NCBI GenBank assembly: GCA_046347475.1
Contig: JAXMGD010000001.1
Location: forward strand, 248,001 to 312,000
Direction: 5' to 3'
DNA length: 64,000 nt
Source: CAMCXE01 sp046347475
GTDB taxonomy: Bacteria > Pseudomonadota > Gammaproteobacteria > Pseudomonadales > Cellvibrionaceae
Shown here: one piece after another, positions 1 through 9,083 of the stretch
Position numbering within the stretch: the first letter of the stretch is position 1
How the letters are laid out: each line of letters begins with the position of its first letter
Position numbers and translations under genes: made by a program
Notes under the pieces: model-generated
What the model saw: the letters and a program-made list of their open reading frames with translations, nothing else
Databases searched by the model: none
What the model was told of the DNA's origin: nothing

Positions 1-534
1 AGCCTGGATCTCGGTTACGAGAAAAATGGCCATAGCCTATCCTTAGCTGCAAGTTCTGCTGTTACTGACACTTTATTTGGCGATGGCAACGGTAATTCTT
101 TAGATGAAACGCTGATGCAAGATTCGCTCAGCAATAATTACGATTTGGTCAAACTCACTCAGGCTAGTTTAAATTGGATGGGGCCTGCACTTTGGCACGG
201 CCTGCGTTTGAGCGCGCAAGCACAATATGCTAACCACGATTATTTTGCGCTGCCTGAGGACTATACCGACCGCGCCGTATCCGTATCCTTAAACTATAGT
301 TTTGCGGCACACACGCGCGCTAGTGTGCGCCTGGGGCGCAGTGAATCTGCCTTTAAACAGACGGGGCTGCTGAGTGATTATCAGGAAGATAATGGCCTTC
401 TGCGTATTTCCCATGATTTTACGCGTGCCTTAAGCGCCGATTTTTTATTGGGCATCATTAAGCGTCACTCCGATGATGCCTCGAATGAATATAGCGAACA
501 GCGTGTGGGTGTTTCAGCTCGCTATCAATTTTAA
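1..534 (+). CDS. C-terminal part of an outer-membrane beta-barrel protein, probably PEP-CTERM/XrtA-associated
   Basis: The frame is open from the first base, so only the last 177 residues are present. They show alternating hydrophobic/polar strands separated by acidic turns, such as VSVSLNYSF and RVGVSARYQF, and end in a terminal Phe. This is the usual C-terminal signature of BAM-inserted outer-membrane barrels. The next gene, 24 bp downstream, is a PrsT-type TPR lipoprotein, and PEP-CTERM exopolysaccharide clusters normally carry a large uncharacterised outer-membrane beta-barrel gene beside prsT. I therefore infer a role in export or anchoring of the exopolysaccharide. The family assignment comes from topology and context, not from a catalytic motif. 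Another porin-like barrel remains possible. Confidence 0.6.
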   Translation, partial: SLDLGYEKNGHSLSLAASSAVTDTLFGDGNGNSLDETLMQDSLSNNYDLVKLTQASLNWMGPALWHGLRLSAQAQYANHDYFALPEDYTDRAVSVSLNYSFAAHTRASVRLGRSESAFKQTGLLSDYQEDNGLLRISHDFTRALSADFLLGIIKRHSDDASNEYSEQRVGVSARYQF

Positions 535-558
535 AGCTCCATCAGGTTAAAAATAACA

Positions 559-3162
559 ATGAAAGCCTTGAACCACGCGCTGATCTTGTTTGTTAGTTGT
601 TTATTTTTATTTGGATGCGATCGCAGCGCCAAACAAAAAGGCGATGAAGCCCAGCGGCATTTAAATACGGCGCGCGCCTACCAGCAGCAGGGCCAGTGGC
701 GAGCGGCCATGATTGAAGCGCGCAATGCCGCCAGCAAAGCCGAGCAACCGGCGGAAGGTTTGGCGTTGTTGGCTGATATCTATATGCAAATTGGCGCCAA
801 TCAGGCGGCGGCCGAATTGTTGGAAAAAATCGCCAGAGATGATATACCGCTCAACCTGCAATGGGCGCGAGCATTAATTGCTGAGCGTAAATATCAATCG
901 GCGCAAAAAGTGTTGCTCAATTTACCTGCGGCCACACGCAATAGCTCGGCTGAGTTTCATCAATTAATGGTGCAGTTGGGCGCGCTGGAGGGTGATTTTG
1001 CTCTGGCGCAGGAGCATTTAACCCAGCTTGAGCAGCTGGTGCATAACCCTGCCGAAGTGGCCTTTTGGCGCGCTCAAATGATTGCCGCCCAGGGCGATTG
1101 GAGCGGCGCGCAAACGCTGTTAAAACAGTGGCTAGAGCAAAAACCGCAGGATCAAGAGGCCTGGGTATTATTGGGGCAAATTGCATTAACAGCCAACCAA
1201 TTGGAAGACGCCGAAGGCCATTTAACTAAAGCCTTAAGCTTAGTGCCCAGTGGCGACATGTTAAGCGCCGCCAAAGCGCGGGTATTAAATTTATTAACGG
1301 AAGTACTAACGCGCTTGGGGCGCTCCAGCGAGGCTTACCATTATCAAAAAATGCTCGCCGAGGCGAACCCGGAAGGCGCCGCTGCACAACAGAAATTTAA
1401 TCAGGCGCTGCAGCTGTATCAAAAAGGTGATTTTGATCAAGCGCAAGCGGTGATTAGTGAGTTAAAAAAACAATTTCCACAGGATAAAAACACCAACACT
1501 TTATTGGGCTTGGTGCAATTGCAGCAGGGCGACACTAAACAGGCGCAGGCTATTTTTGATGCGACCATAGACCCGGAAACCGCCGCGCCGCGCGTGTTAC
1601 AAGCGGCCGCTTTGAGCAAAATTCGCAACCAACAAATTGATGAAGCCTTAGAGCTATTAAAAAAGGCGGCGCAAAACCAGCCTAAATCGGCGGAAATTTT
1701 AGCGACTTACGGTATTGCCCTGTTGGATAAAAACGCCAGCGATGCAACGGCGATTGAATGGCTGGATAAAAGTTTGCAGTTACAACCCAACCAGCCCAAA
1801 ATTTATATGGCCAAAGCGCGTTATTTGGCCGGGCAAAATAAAACTGATGACGCCATAGTTCAGTTGCGCACAGCTCTTGCTCAAGACCCGCAACATTTTG
1901 AAACCCAGCAGGTGTTATTCCAGTTATTGTTCACCAAGCAACAATTGGACGTTATTACGCAATTAATTAATAGCCTGCCGGAGTCCTTAGGGGGCCGTAA
2001 ATTCTTTTGGCAGGGCTGGCTTGCGTTGCAGCAGAAAAACTATGCCCCAGCCCTTGCTGCATTTGAACAGGCGGTGCCGCTGTCGGGCGCGGAAAAATAT
2101 TTGCCTTTGGCGGGCTCGGCACAGGTGTTTCAGGCTCAGCAGGATTGGGCACACGCTTTTCCCGCCTGGCAACAGGTCATTGCGGCGGCGCCGGGTTTTA
2201 TTCCTGCCTATGAGCATTATTTAGCCGCAGCTAAGCAGGTGCATCAATTGGCGCAGGCGGAAGTATTTTTAACGGCCCAAAGCCGCGCAGAAGACAATTG
2301 GCAGGCCAATTGGGTGTTGGCACAGTGGTTTGCGGCCAATGGCGATATTGATAAAGCGATTGTGAATGCAGAAGACGTGCACCGCAAAGCCATGCAGCTG
2401 CCCAGTATTAAACAGCTGTTAGTGCAGTTGTACACACAAAAAGCCCAGTTGCTTAAATCCTCCGATATTTTGCACAGCCGCGATTGGATTAATAAAGCGC
2501 TGAAATTACAGCCGGAAAATCCCGCTATTCTGACCTTTTTAGTTGAGCTGGAATTGGCGGATGACAAAATCGCGCAAGCCCGGGCGATAATTGCGGAATA
2601 CGCGAAGGGAAATGCAGAGCCTGCACTGCTTAATTTCCTCAACGGTGTGGTGTTGGCGGCGGAGGGCAAAAAAGCCGAAGCCTTGGCTCTGCTGCAGGTA
2701 TCGTTCAACGCGCAAGCGATGGATAAATCGGCTGAATTAATTTATTCCCTTTTAAACCAAAGTGACGAGCCAAAAGCCGTTGAATTTTTAGCCCAGTGGC
2801 GCAAAGCCTTGCCCCAGAGCGCCCGCCCGTTGTTGATTGAGGCTTTAGCGGCGCAAGGGGCGGGCAATAAAGCGGCTGCCATCAGCGCCTATGAGCAAGC
2901 CCTGCAATTACAAGCGCCTTCGGTGCTGGCTCTGAATAATTTAGCCTGGTTATATTTTGAAACTAAAGACGCTCGCGCCATTGATACGGCCAAACGTGCG
3001 GTGGCACTAGCCCCTAATGCGGCCGAGGTGTTGGATACCTACGGCTGGATTTTGGTGCAAACCGGCAATAAAGCCGAGGGCATTCGCTGGCTTGAAAAAG
3101 CCAAAACCCTCGCCCCCAATCTGCCGGAGATTCTCAAACATTTAGAAGAAGCCAAACGATAG
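559..3162 (+). CDS. prsT: PrsT-like TPR-repeat lipoprotein of the XrtA/PEP-CTERM exopolysaccharide system
   Basis: The protein has 867 residues. Its N-terminus is a lipoprotein signal with lipobox LFGC (Cys about residue 20). The remainder is almost wholly tetratricopeptide helices, with canonical signatures such as AWVLLGQIAL, LALNNLAWLYFET and EVLDTYGWILVQTG. Length (family about 900), lipobox and the C-terminal TPR run match the PEP-CTERM system TPR lipoprotein PrsT. That family is thought to act as a periplasmic scaffold for exopolysaccharide export, by analogy to AlgK and PelB. The gene follows the barrel gene by 24 bp and precedes the deacetylases, so it probably belongs to one export module. 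No exosortase or polymerase is visible and these must lie upstream of the window. The specific family name is inferred; the TPR lipoprotein call is secure. Confidence 0.85.
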   Translation: MKALNHALILFVSCLFLFGCDRSAKQKGDEAQRHLNTARAYQQQGQWRAAMIEARNAASKAEQPAEGLALLADIYMQIGANQAAAELLEKIARDDIPLNLQWARALIAERKYQSAQKVLLNLPAATRNSSAEFHQLMVQLGALEGDFALAQEHLTQLEQLVHNPAEVAFWRAQMIAAQGDWSGAQTLLKQWLEQKPQDQEAWVLLGQIALTANQLEDAEGHLTKALSLVPSGDMLSAAKARVLNLLTEVLTRLGRSSEAYHYQKMLAEANPEGAAAQQKFNQALQLYQKGDFDQAQAVISELKKQFPQDKNTNTLLGLVQLQQGDTKQAQAIFDATIDPETAAPRVLQAAALSKIRNQQIDEALELLKKAAQNQPKSAEILATYGIALLDKNASDATAIEWLDKSLQLQPNQPKIYMAKARYLAGQNKTDDAIVQLRTALAQDPQHFETQQVLFQLLFTKQQLDVITQLINSLPESLGGRKFFWQGWLALQQKNYAPALAAFEQAVPLSGAEKYLPLAGSAQVFQAQQDWAHAFPAWQQVIAAAPGFIPAYEHYLAAAKQVHQLAQAEVFLTAQSRAEDNWQANWVLAQWFAANGDIDKAIVNAEDVHRKAMQLPSIKQLLVQLYTQKAQLLKSSDILHSRDWINKALKLQPENPAILTFLVELELADDKIAQARAIIAEYAKGNAEPALLNFLNGVVLAAEGKKAEALALLQVSFNAQAMDKSAELIYSLLNQSDEPKAVEFLAQWRKALPQSARPLLIEALAAQGAGNKAAAISAYEQALQLQAPSVLALNNLAWLYFETKDARAIDTAKRAVALAPNAAEVLDTYGWILVQTGNKAEGIRWLEKAKTLAPNLPEILKHLEEAKR

Positions 3163-3434
3163 TAAAAACACCCTGGCCAGTGCTGTACAGCCGAATGCCA
3201 TTTCAGTCTGTCACAACGAATTGCCTTTTTGACGCCGACACGGATTTAGACGCAGCGTTTTTCTCATACAGTGAATGCTGGACCCGGGGCTGAGCAGTGC
3301 CGGGCGCCGTCAGGCCTGGCTGTGAGGTTTTCCCCAAACTGGCGTGGGGGGTGAGTTTTTGCTTGATGTTTGCCTATTTTTGCGCCAAGTTAACGGCTCT
3401 AGCGGTAGCCAGTTTTTGATCCACAAGGTTCGTG

Positions 3435-4433
3435 ATGCTCAAGCCACTTATCAAATCCCTCGCCCAATATGCAGCCTCGGTTGCCGGGCCGCAGCGCTGG
3501 CACTCAGGTGCGCCCCAGCTATGGGTTTTGATGTACCACCGTATTCTCCCCGCCGACGACCCCCGCACCCGCGCTGAAGAGCCGGGCATGTGTGTAACAC
3601 CTGAGGTGTTCGCCATGCACCTAGCTCAGCTGCGGCGTTATTTCACGCCCATGCGGCTGGCCGATTGGGTGGCAAAGCAGCGTGCCGGGGAGCCTCTGCC
3701 GGCGCGGGCCTGCGCCGTTACGTTTGATGATGGCTGGCGGGATAACATCGAATATGCCTTGCCCCTGCTGGAACAGGCCCAGGTACCTGCCACCCTCTTT
3801 GCCGTGGCGGAGAAAATCGGCACCGACTTTCAGTTCTGGCCCAATCTGGTAGCCAACCTCTTGCTGCACGGCACTCTGCCTCAGTTGCGCGAACATCCTA
3901 TTTTTCACGCTTTAGAGCAGGCGGTACCGAGCCTTGCCAGGGGCGTTAATCGCGAGTCCCTGGCGCAGGCCATAGGTTTTTTGAAACGCTATTCCGACCA
4001 GGAACTATTTGCCGCGCTGGAGCAGTTGGCCTGGCGAACACTGGCCGCCCCCATGCCGCAGGCCCTTATGAGTTGGGCTGAGCTTAAACAGATGCAGGAC
4101 AGCGGTTGGGTCGATATAGGTTCGCACACATGTACCCATCGACGTTTAACCCATGGGTTGGATGAAACCCAGCTACGCTATGAGATTCAGCACAGTCAAC
4201 GTCTGTTGCAGGAGAGATTGGAGCGCAGCGTGAATTTATTTTGTTTCCCGAATGGGGATTACTCGGCCGCGGCCCTGCAACTGGTTGAGGAAACCTACCA
4301 CGCCGCTGTGACCACCCAGCGCGGCATAGTGCATATGGGCCAGAAATTGCACGCGCTGACGCGTATTGGTTTACACAACGACGTCAGCGCAACACCTGTC
4401 GCCTTTGGCGCGCGCTTGTCTGCTTGGATTTAA
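3435..4433 (+). CDS. Polysaccharide deacetylase (CE4/NodB family), first of a pair
   Basis: The protein has 332 residues. NodB motif 1 is TFDDGWRDN (about residue 97, catalytic base and metal Asp pair) and motif 2 is SHTCTHRRLTH (metal-binding HxxxH). CFPNGD near the C-terminus matches the third CE4 motif region. There is no signal peptide, so it probably acts in the cytoplasm or at the inner membrane face, like XrtA-associated deacetylases that modify exopolysaccharide or lipid-linked sugars. GTG at 3432 and ATG at 3435 are both possible; AAGG at 3425-3428 lies six bases from the ATG, so I use the ATG. The stop is 11 bp before a second CE4 gene. The 270 bp upstream carry no gene. Confidence 0.88.
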   Translation: MLKPLIKSLAQYAASVAGPQRWHSGAPQLWVLMYHRILPADDPRTRAEEPGMCVTPEVFAMHLAQLRRYFTPMRLADWVAKQRAGEPLPARACAVTFDDGWRDNIEYALPLLEQAQVPATLFAVAEKIGTDFQFWPNLVANLLLHGTLPQLREHPIFHALEQAVPSLARGVNRESLAQAIGFLKRYSDQELFAALEQLAWRTLAAPMPQALMSWAELKQMQDSGWVDIGSHTCTHRRLTHGLDETQLRYEIQHSQRLLQERLERSVNLFCFPNGDYSAAALQLVEETYHAAVTTQRGIVHMGQKLHALTRIGLHNDVSATPVAFGARLSAWI

Positions 4434-4444
4434 GGAGTTGTACG

Positions 4445-5446
4445 GTGTCGAATCTCGCAGACTATCTTTATACCGACCCCCGCATCGAGCGCTTGCTCAC
4501 CGGCCTGCTGGGCAGTTGGGCGACCATATTCACACTGCACCGTCCGCCAGCGGCCACTGGCGCCTACGACGGTGTCACACCGGAGTTCCTCGCCGAGGCC
4601 CTGAGTTTTGCGAAGGCGCGAGGGTATCAATTTCTCTCTGTGGATGAACTGGTGGCTCGCGCGCTCCGGGGGGATTCCCTGCGACGCTGCCTGTGTTTCA
4701 CCCTGGATGACGGCTTTGCCGATCAAGTGGAGCAGCTGGTGCCGGTGTTGCTTCGCTTCGATGCCAAGCCCACCCTGTTTGTCATCACGGATTTGATCGA
4801 TGGCACCGCCTGGCCCTGGGATAACCAGCTGGCACACCTGTGTTGGCACGCCTCGGCGGGCCTGTACAGCTTTGAACTCAACGGCCAGCGGTTTGACCTT
4901 GACCTCAGCAGCCCCACAGCCCGCCGCACAAGCCGCCGCCAACTGACGCGTGTGGCTAAAGCACTGCAGCGCCCGGCCATAGAGGCGTTGTTGGTGCAAC
5001 TGCAGGCCTGTGTAGGCTTGAGTATTCCGGCCCAGGCCCCTGTGGATTATCAGCCTGCCAGTTGGGAGCAGCTGCGCCGAGCGGAATCTCTAGGCCTGCG
5101 TATCGGCTGCCACGCCCGCTCGCACTTTACTTTTAATGCCCTCTCCCAAGAGGAGGTGGTTGCTGAGTTGGCGCATTCCAAGGCGCGCCTTGCCGCCGAA
5201 CTGGCTCAGCCATCGGCAGTTTTCTGCTACCCCTCCGGCACCCAAAATGACTTTGCCCCTCACCATGAGCCTCTGGTGCAGCAGGCGGGTTTTTTAGCGG
5301 CGGTTTCTACTCTGTCAAAGAACACCTGCGCGGCGGCCATTCAGCAAGCGCCTTATCGTATTCAGCGCATCGGCATGCCCCAGCAGCTCAACCACTTCGT
5401 GCGCTATATCTCCTGGTTTGAATATCTGCGCGGCCGTATGGCCTGA
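4445..5446 (+). CDS. Polysaccharide deacetylase (CE4/NodB family), second of a pair
   Basis: The protein has 333 residues. The start is the GTG at 4445, chosen because AAGGAG at 4432-4437 lies seven bases upstream; an in-frame TTG at 4424 lacks a site. CE4 motif 1 is TLDDGFADQ (about residue 84). Motif 2 is CHARSHFTF, giving the HxxxH metal pair, and CYPSG marks the third region. It is similar in size to the upstream deacetylase but clearly diverged, so the pair is an old duplication or two substrate-specific enzymes. The 11-bp spacing implies one transcript. Substrate is not determinable from sequence; exopolysaccharide or its lipid-linked precursor is the contextual inference. Confidence 0.87.
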   Translation: MSNLADYLYTDPRIERLLTGLLGSWATIFTLHRPPAATGAYDGVTPEFLAEALSFAKARGYQFLSVDELVARALRGDSLRRCLCFTLDDGFADQVEQLVPVLLRFDAKPTLFVITDLIDGTAWPWDNQLAHLCWHASAGLYSFELNGQRFDLDLSSPTARRTSRRQLTRVAKALQRPAIEALLVQLQACVGLSIPAQAPVDYQPASWEQLRRAESLGLRIGCHARSHFTFNALSQEEVVAELAHSKARLAAELAQPSAVFCYPSGTQNDFAPHHEPLVQQAGFLAAVSTLSKNTCAAAIQQAPYRIQRIGMPQQLNHFVRYISWFEYLRGRMA

Positions 5447-5648
5447 GAAGGCTTCAGGCTACAGTCTTTATGCTTGAAGGCGCCCCCGCCCGTAATAGGC
5501 CGCAGCTGGCTCGTTTTTCCCGCCGAACATGCGCAAATAAATACCCGTGCAATCCTAGCCTGAAGATTTATCTGCCTCTGCACCTCGGGATTAGCTAAGC
5601 CGGGGCATAAGTGGCTAGAATGGAGGCCCAATACTTGCAGCTTAATCC

Positions 5649-6968
5649 ATGACCGCCACTCCACTACTTTCGCCTGAATTACTGACTGCGCGGTTAAAAG
5701 CCGCCAAGCAGCGCAAGGGTGAGATCGCCCGTCAATTTAAAACCCTCAGCCCGGGCAGCCTTGAGCATCAAGACGCCCTGAGTGCCATGCAGGCCATTAC
5801 AGCGGAGCTCAAAGCCATAGAGGCACAGCTTGCCGAGCTTAAAAACCCACCCAGCCCAACGGATGCGGCCCCTAAGCCTGCAAGCACGCCTGCGCTTACT
5901 CTGATTGATCCTGCCGCCCTGCACAGCAGCCCCTTTGAGTGCAGGCCGCTGGCCTCAGCCGAGTGGGGGCAGTGGGATGCCTATGTGGCTAAAGTTTGCG
6001 CGGCCAACAATTATCACTACGCCATTTGGTTGCAGCTCATCAAAGAGCAATTTGGTCACGAGGGCATTATTTGGGCCGCCTTCGATGAGCAGAGCCGCAT
6101 CATCGGCGGCATCCCCCTGGTAATTCTGGCCAGCCCCTTGTTTGGCCGCTTCGCAGTCTCCGTGCCTTATTTTAATTACGGCGGTGTACTGTCGGAGTAC
6201 TTCAACGTAGCCCAGGAGTTAATAACCAGCGCCAGCGTGTTAAACCAGCGGTTCAACCTGCGCCATATTGAAGTGCGCTGCATGCAGCAGGGCCTTATGC
6301 CCAACGGCCAGTGGTCCAGCAAAAAAGCGTCACTGATTTTGGCACTGCCCAGCAGCCCTGCACAATTGGAGCACCAGCTAGGTGCCAAGGTGCGCGCGCA
6401 GTATAAAAAAGCGCTGGAACACAGCCCGCAGTTCAGCCTGGGCAAAAGTGAATTGCTGGACGATTTTTACTCTGTATTTGCGCAAAACATGCGGGATTTA
6501 GGCACCCCGGTCTATGCCAAAAGCTGGTTTGCCCGCCTGCTGGAGGAGCCGAGTTTGCACTGCCATATCGCCCTGGTGCGGATGTACGGCAAGCCGGTAT
6601 CAGCGGGGTTTTTAATTGGCCACGGCAATATGCTGGAAATCCCCTGGGCGTCCACTGTGCGCAAGGCCAACGGCTGGAACGCCAATATGTGGATGTACCG
6701 GCAAATACTCGGTTTTGCCATAGAGCAGGGCTACCAATATTTTGATTTTGGCCGTTCTACCCAGGACGCAGGCACCTTTAAATTTAAACGCCAATGGGGC
6801 GCTGAGCCCTATAGCCATTATTGGTATTACCTGCTGCCCGCCGGGGGTGCTATGCCGGGCCTAAACCCCGATAACCCCAAGTACAAATTGGTGATAGCCA
6901 TCTGGAAAAAATTGCCGGTATGGCTCACCAAAATCATCGGCCCGCTGATCGTGGGGAATCTGCCTTAA
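5649..6968 (+). CDS. FemAB-like acyltransferase associated with the PEP-CTERM/exopolysaccharide system
   Basis: The protein has 439 residues. About residues 10-65 are Lys/Glu/Ala-rich and probably form a coiled coil, followed by a Pro-rich linker (about 66-85). A GNAT/FemAB-type domain follows, with YHYAIWLQLIKEQFGHE, PYFNYGGVL and the late motif YFDFGRSTQDAGTFKFKRQWG, typical of the FemAB-related protein found beside XrtA and polysaccharide deacetylases. Such proteins are presumed to transfer an acyl or aminoacyl group, but their substrate is unknown. The usual family member is nearer 330-350 residues, so the N-terminal coiled-coil extension is extra. The gene is 200 bp downstream of the deacetylases, in the same direction, with no strong ribosome site before the ATG. 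Confidence 0.82.
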   Translation: MTATPLLSPELLTARLKAAKQRKGEIARQFKTLSPGSLEHQDALSAMQAITAELKAIEAQLAELKNPPSPTDAAPKPASTPALTLIDPAALHSSPFECRPLASAEWGQWDAYVAKVCAANNYHYAIWLQLIKEQFGHEGIIWAAFDEQSRIIGGIPLVILASPLFGRFAVSVPYFNYGGVLSEYFNVAQELITSASVLNQRFNLRHIEVRCMQQGLMPNGQWSSKKASLILALPSSPAQLEHQLGAKVRAQYKKALEHSPQFSLGKSELLDDFYSVFAQNMRDLGTPVYAKSWFARLLEEPSLHCHIALVRMYGKPVSAGFLIGHGNMLEIPWASTVRKANGWNANMWMYRQILGFAIEQGYQYFDFGRSTQDAGTFKFKRQWGAEPYSHYWYYLLPAGGAMPGLNPDNPKYKLVIAIWKKLPVWLTKIIGPLIVGNLP

Positions 6969-7039
6969 TAGAGGCGAACCTAGCTTGGCAATGGGGTGAT
7001 CTAAAGCCTCCATCTGCCCAGCAGGCAACAGGTCCCAGG

Positions 7040-7115
7040 CGTAGGGGCGGCCCTCGTGGCCGCCCGCCTCGGCACCCGCTCAGTGTTCGGGCACCCACCA
7101 GGAGTGCCCCTACGG
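7040..7115. repeat. Dispersed palindromic repeat family R1, copy a
   Basis: Outer arms CGTAGGGGC and GCCCCTACG are inverted around inner GC-rich palindromes (GGCGGCCCTCGTGGCCGCC and CGGGCACCCACCAGGAGTGC). A related copy starts 84 bp further on, and more diverged members lie at 19291-19380 and 23741-23831. The 386-bp gap 6969-7354 holds only these two copies; no gene is supported there. Confidence 0.75.
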
Positions 7116-7200
7116 TGGGTAGATAGTTCCGAGCCTAAGGTTCTGCCTAGGAAATAGGTCTCTAAACCCTCCATGTGCACAGCACACAGTGGATCCCTGG

Positions 7201-7276
7201 CGTGGGGGCGGCCCTTGTGGCCGCCCGGTCCAGCACCCTCTCAGCGATTCGGGCACCCACAAGGGGTACCCCTACG
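7201..7276. repeat. Dispersed palindromic repeat family R1, copy b
   Basis: This has the same architecture as the copy at 7040-7115: CGTGGGGGCGGCCCTTGTGG at the left and a right arm ending in ACCCCTACGG. The two lie in direct orientation. It lies about 80 bp downstream of the convergent minus-strand CxxCxxCC gene and may serve as a shared transcription end, but it lacks a T-run. Confidence 0.72.
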
Positions 7277-7354
7277 GCAGGTTAGACATTCCCAACGTTA
7301 TCGAGCCTGCTTTACGGGATATACCCACTCAGCAGGTTGCGCCCAGCGCCGAGG

Positions 7355-7705
7355 CTAAACCTGCCACACCAAGGGCGCCAGCCCATGAAAGGCACGGGCC
7401 TTATCGCACTCGGGGTTGTGTTCGCCGTTCTCACCGCTCATGGCGAATTCTCGGCAGGTGCTAGAGCGCTGCTCATAGATGGTACAGGCCACACTCTGGC
7501 CGATCTCGCCGCCCAAGGCCACGCAGCGCGCCGGTTTGCTGCCGGTGCCCTGCATACAGCTTAAATGGGGGCTGATTTTCTGCGTTAATTCATCGGGTAC
7601 CTGGCCGCCAGCGCTGGCCTGTTCGCCCCAGTAAAACGACACACGAAAATAAGCGCAGCAGGCGCCGCAGCTCATACAGGGGGAGGAGTGCTCAGTCTGG
7701 CTCAT
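7355..7705 (-). CDS. CxxCxxCC (YkgJ/UPF0153) putative metal-chelating protein
   Basis: The protein has 116 residues. The N-terminus carries CMSCGACC, the CxxCxxCC signature of the UPF0153/YkgJ family, which probably binds zinc or an Fe-S cluster; further Cys residues (SVACTIYEQRSSTCREF) complete the family pattern. The ATG at 7705 was chosen because the motif normally begins within about ten residues of the start; the longer frame only reads into the upstream gene. The start overlaps the 3' end of the GH1 gene by 14 bp, suggesting translational coupling at the end of a minus-strand operon. Biochemical role is unknown for the family. Confidence 0.82.
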   Translation of the reverse strand: MSQTEHSSPCMSCGACCAYFRVSFYWGEQASAGGQVPDELTQKISPHLSCMQGTGSKPARCVALGGEIGQSVACTIYEQRSSTCREFAMSGENGEHNPECDKARAFHGLAPLVWQV

Positions 7706-9071
7706 GGTGGTCGCGAATATGCTGTTGGTAGAAATAAAAACTCTGTTTAGGGCGGCGTTCGCCGCTGGCAAAATCGCAGTGCACCAGCCCAAAGCGTTTG
7801 CTGTAGCCATAGGCCCATTCAAAATTATCCAGCAGGGACCAGCAAAAATAACCCTGCACCGGCACCTGATCTAACTGCTTGGCGTCTAGAAGGGCGGCCA
7901 AATAAGCCTGTAAAAACGCCACCCGAAACTGATCGCACTGGCTGTTCTCCTCCTCCGGCAAGGGGTTGGCACAGCCGTTTTCGGTCACATAGATGGGCAA
8001 GTTCGGGTAGCGCTGGTGAACCCAGTTGAGCATCTTGCGAAACCCCCAGGGCACCACAAACCAGCCCATAGCCGTGCGGCGCCAACTGGGGTCAGCGCTT
8101 AGATACACCCCTTGGTCGGCCGCCATACCGCCGTTGCCGTCTTCCGGAGCTATGGCGTGGGCGCTGGGGGGTGTGGCAGAGGCAAAATGGGTGGTGTAGT
8201 GGTTGAGGCCGAGAAAATCCACTGAGCCTTTAAGGCGCGCCTGATCCTCCGGGCTAAAGTGCGGCAGCCGCGCGCCGAGGCGTTCGCGCATCACAGCGGG
8301 ATAATCCCCAAACACCACCGGGTCGGTAAACCAGCCGTAGAAGAATTCCAAGCTGCGCTGAGCGGCGGCCTTATCCTCTGGGGTATCCGTTAGTGGTTCG
8401 CGCCAGTCGCAATTGCTGGCAAGGCCAATCTGGCCGCTAAAGCCGCCCTTGCGGAAGGCCTCCACCGCCAGGCCATGGGCAATCAGCAGATGGTGCCCGG
8501 CTATGTAGGGCTCGTCCGGGCTGCTGCGGCCGGGGGCGAAGTAGCCGGTGCCATGGCCTAAAACCGCCGTACACCAGCTTTCGTTGAAGGTGATCCAATG
8601 CTGCACCCGATCGCCAAAGGCGCCGAAACAAAACTGCGCGTAGGCGGCGAAGTGTTCGGCGGTTTGCCGGTTCAACCAGCCGTCTTGCTCCAGCTGCAGG
8701 CTGAGGGGTAAGTCCCAGTGGTAGAGGGTGACAAAAGGTGTAATGCCCGCCGCGATTAAGCCGTCAATCAAGCGGTTATAAAAGGCCACCCCCTCGGCAT
8801 TCACCACACCGCGCCCCTGAGGGAAAATACGTGGCCAGGCGATGGAAAACCGGTAGGCATTGACGCCCAGTTGCTGCATCAGGGCAATGTCGGTGGCAAA
8901 GCGGTGGTAGTGGTCGCAAGCGATATCGCCGGTGTGGCCCGCCTCCACCTTGCCGGGGGTATGGGCGAAGGCATCCCAGATGCTCAAACCCTTACCACCC
9001 TCCAACCAGGCGCCTTCAATTTGATATGCAGCCGTGGCGGTACCCCAAAAAAAACGCTGTGAATCGGTCAT
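7692..9071 (-). CDS. bglA: Glycoside hydrolase family 1 beta-glucosidase
   Basis: The protein has 459 residues, the usual size for a bacterial GH1 TIM-barrel enzyme. Diagnostic motifs are QIEGA near the start, FSIAWPRIFPQG, the acid/base motif TFNESWC (Glu about 165) and the nucleophile motif YVTENGCA (Glu about 360), plus WSLLDNFEWAYGYSKRFG near the C-terminus. No signal peptide is present, so it hydrolyses imported cello-oligosaccharides or cellobiose in the cytoplasm. It starts 12 bp after the RIO kinase stop and overlaps the CxxCxxCC gene, so it probably lies in the operon led by the cyclo-ligase gene. Exact aglycone preference cannot be read from the sequence. Confidence 0.95.
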   Translation of the reverse strand: MTDSQRFFWGTATAAYQIEGAWLEGGKGLSIWDAFAHTPGKVEAGHTGDIACDHYHRFATDIALMQQLGVNAYRFSIAWPRIFPQGRGVVNAEGVAFYNRLIDGLIAAGITPFVTLYHWDLPLSLQLEQDGWLNRQTAEHFAAYAQFCFGAFGDRVQHWITFNESWCTAVLGHGTGYFAPGRSSPDEPYIAGHHLLIAHGLAVEAFRKGGFSGQIGLASNCDWREPLTDTPEDKAAAQRSLEFFYGWFTDPVVFGDYPAVMRERLGARLPHFSPEDQARLKGSVDFLGLNHYTTHFASATPPSAHAIAPEDGNGGMAADQGVYLSADPSWRRTAMGWFVVPWGFRKMLNWVHQRYPNLPIYVTENGCANPLPEEENSQCDQFRVAFLQAYLAALLDAKQLDQVPVQGYFCWSLLDNFEWAYGYSKRFGLVHCDFASGERRPKQSFYFYQQHIRDHHEPD

Positions 9072-9083
9072 GGTCGGTGGGGC

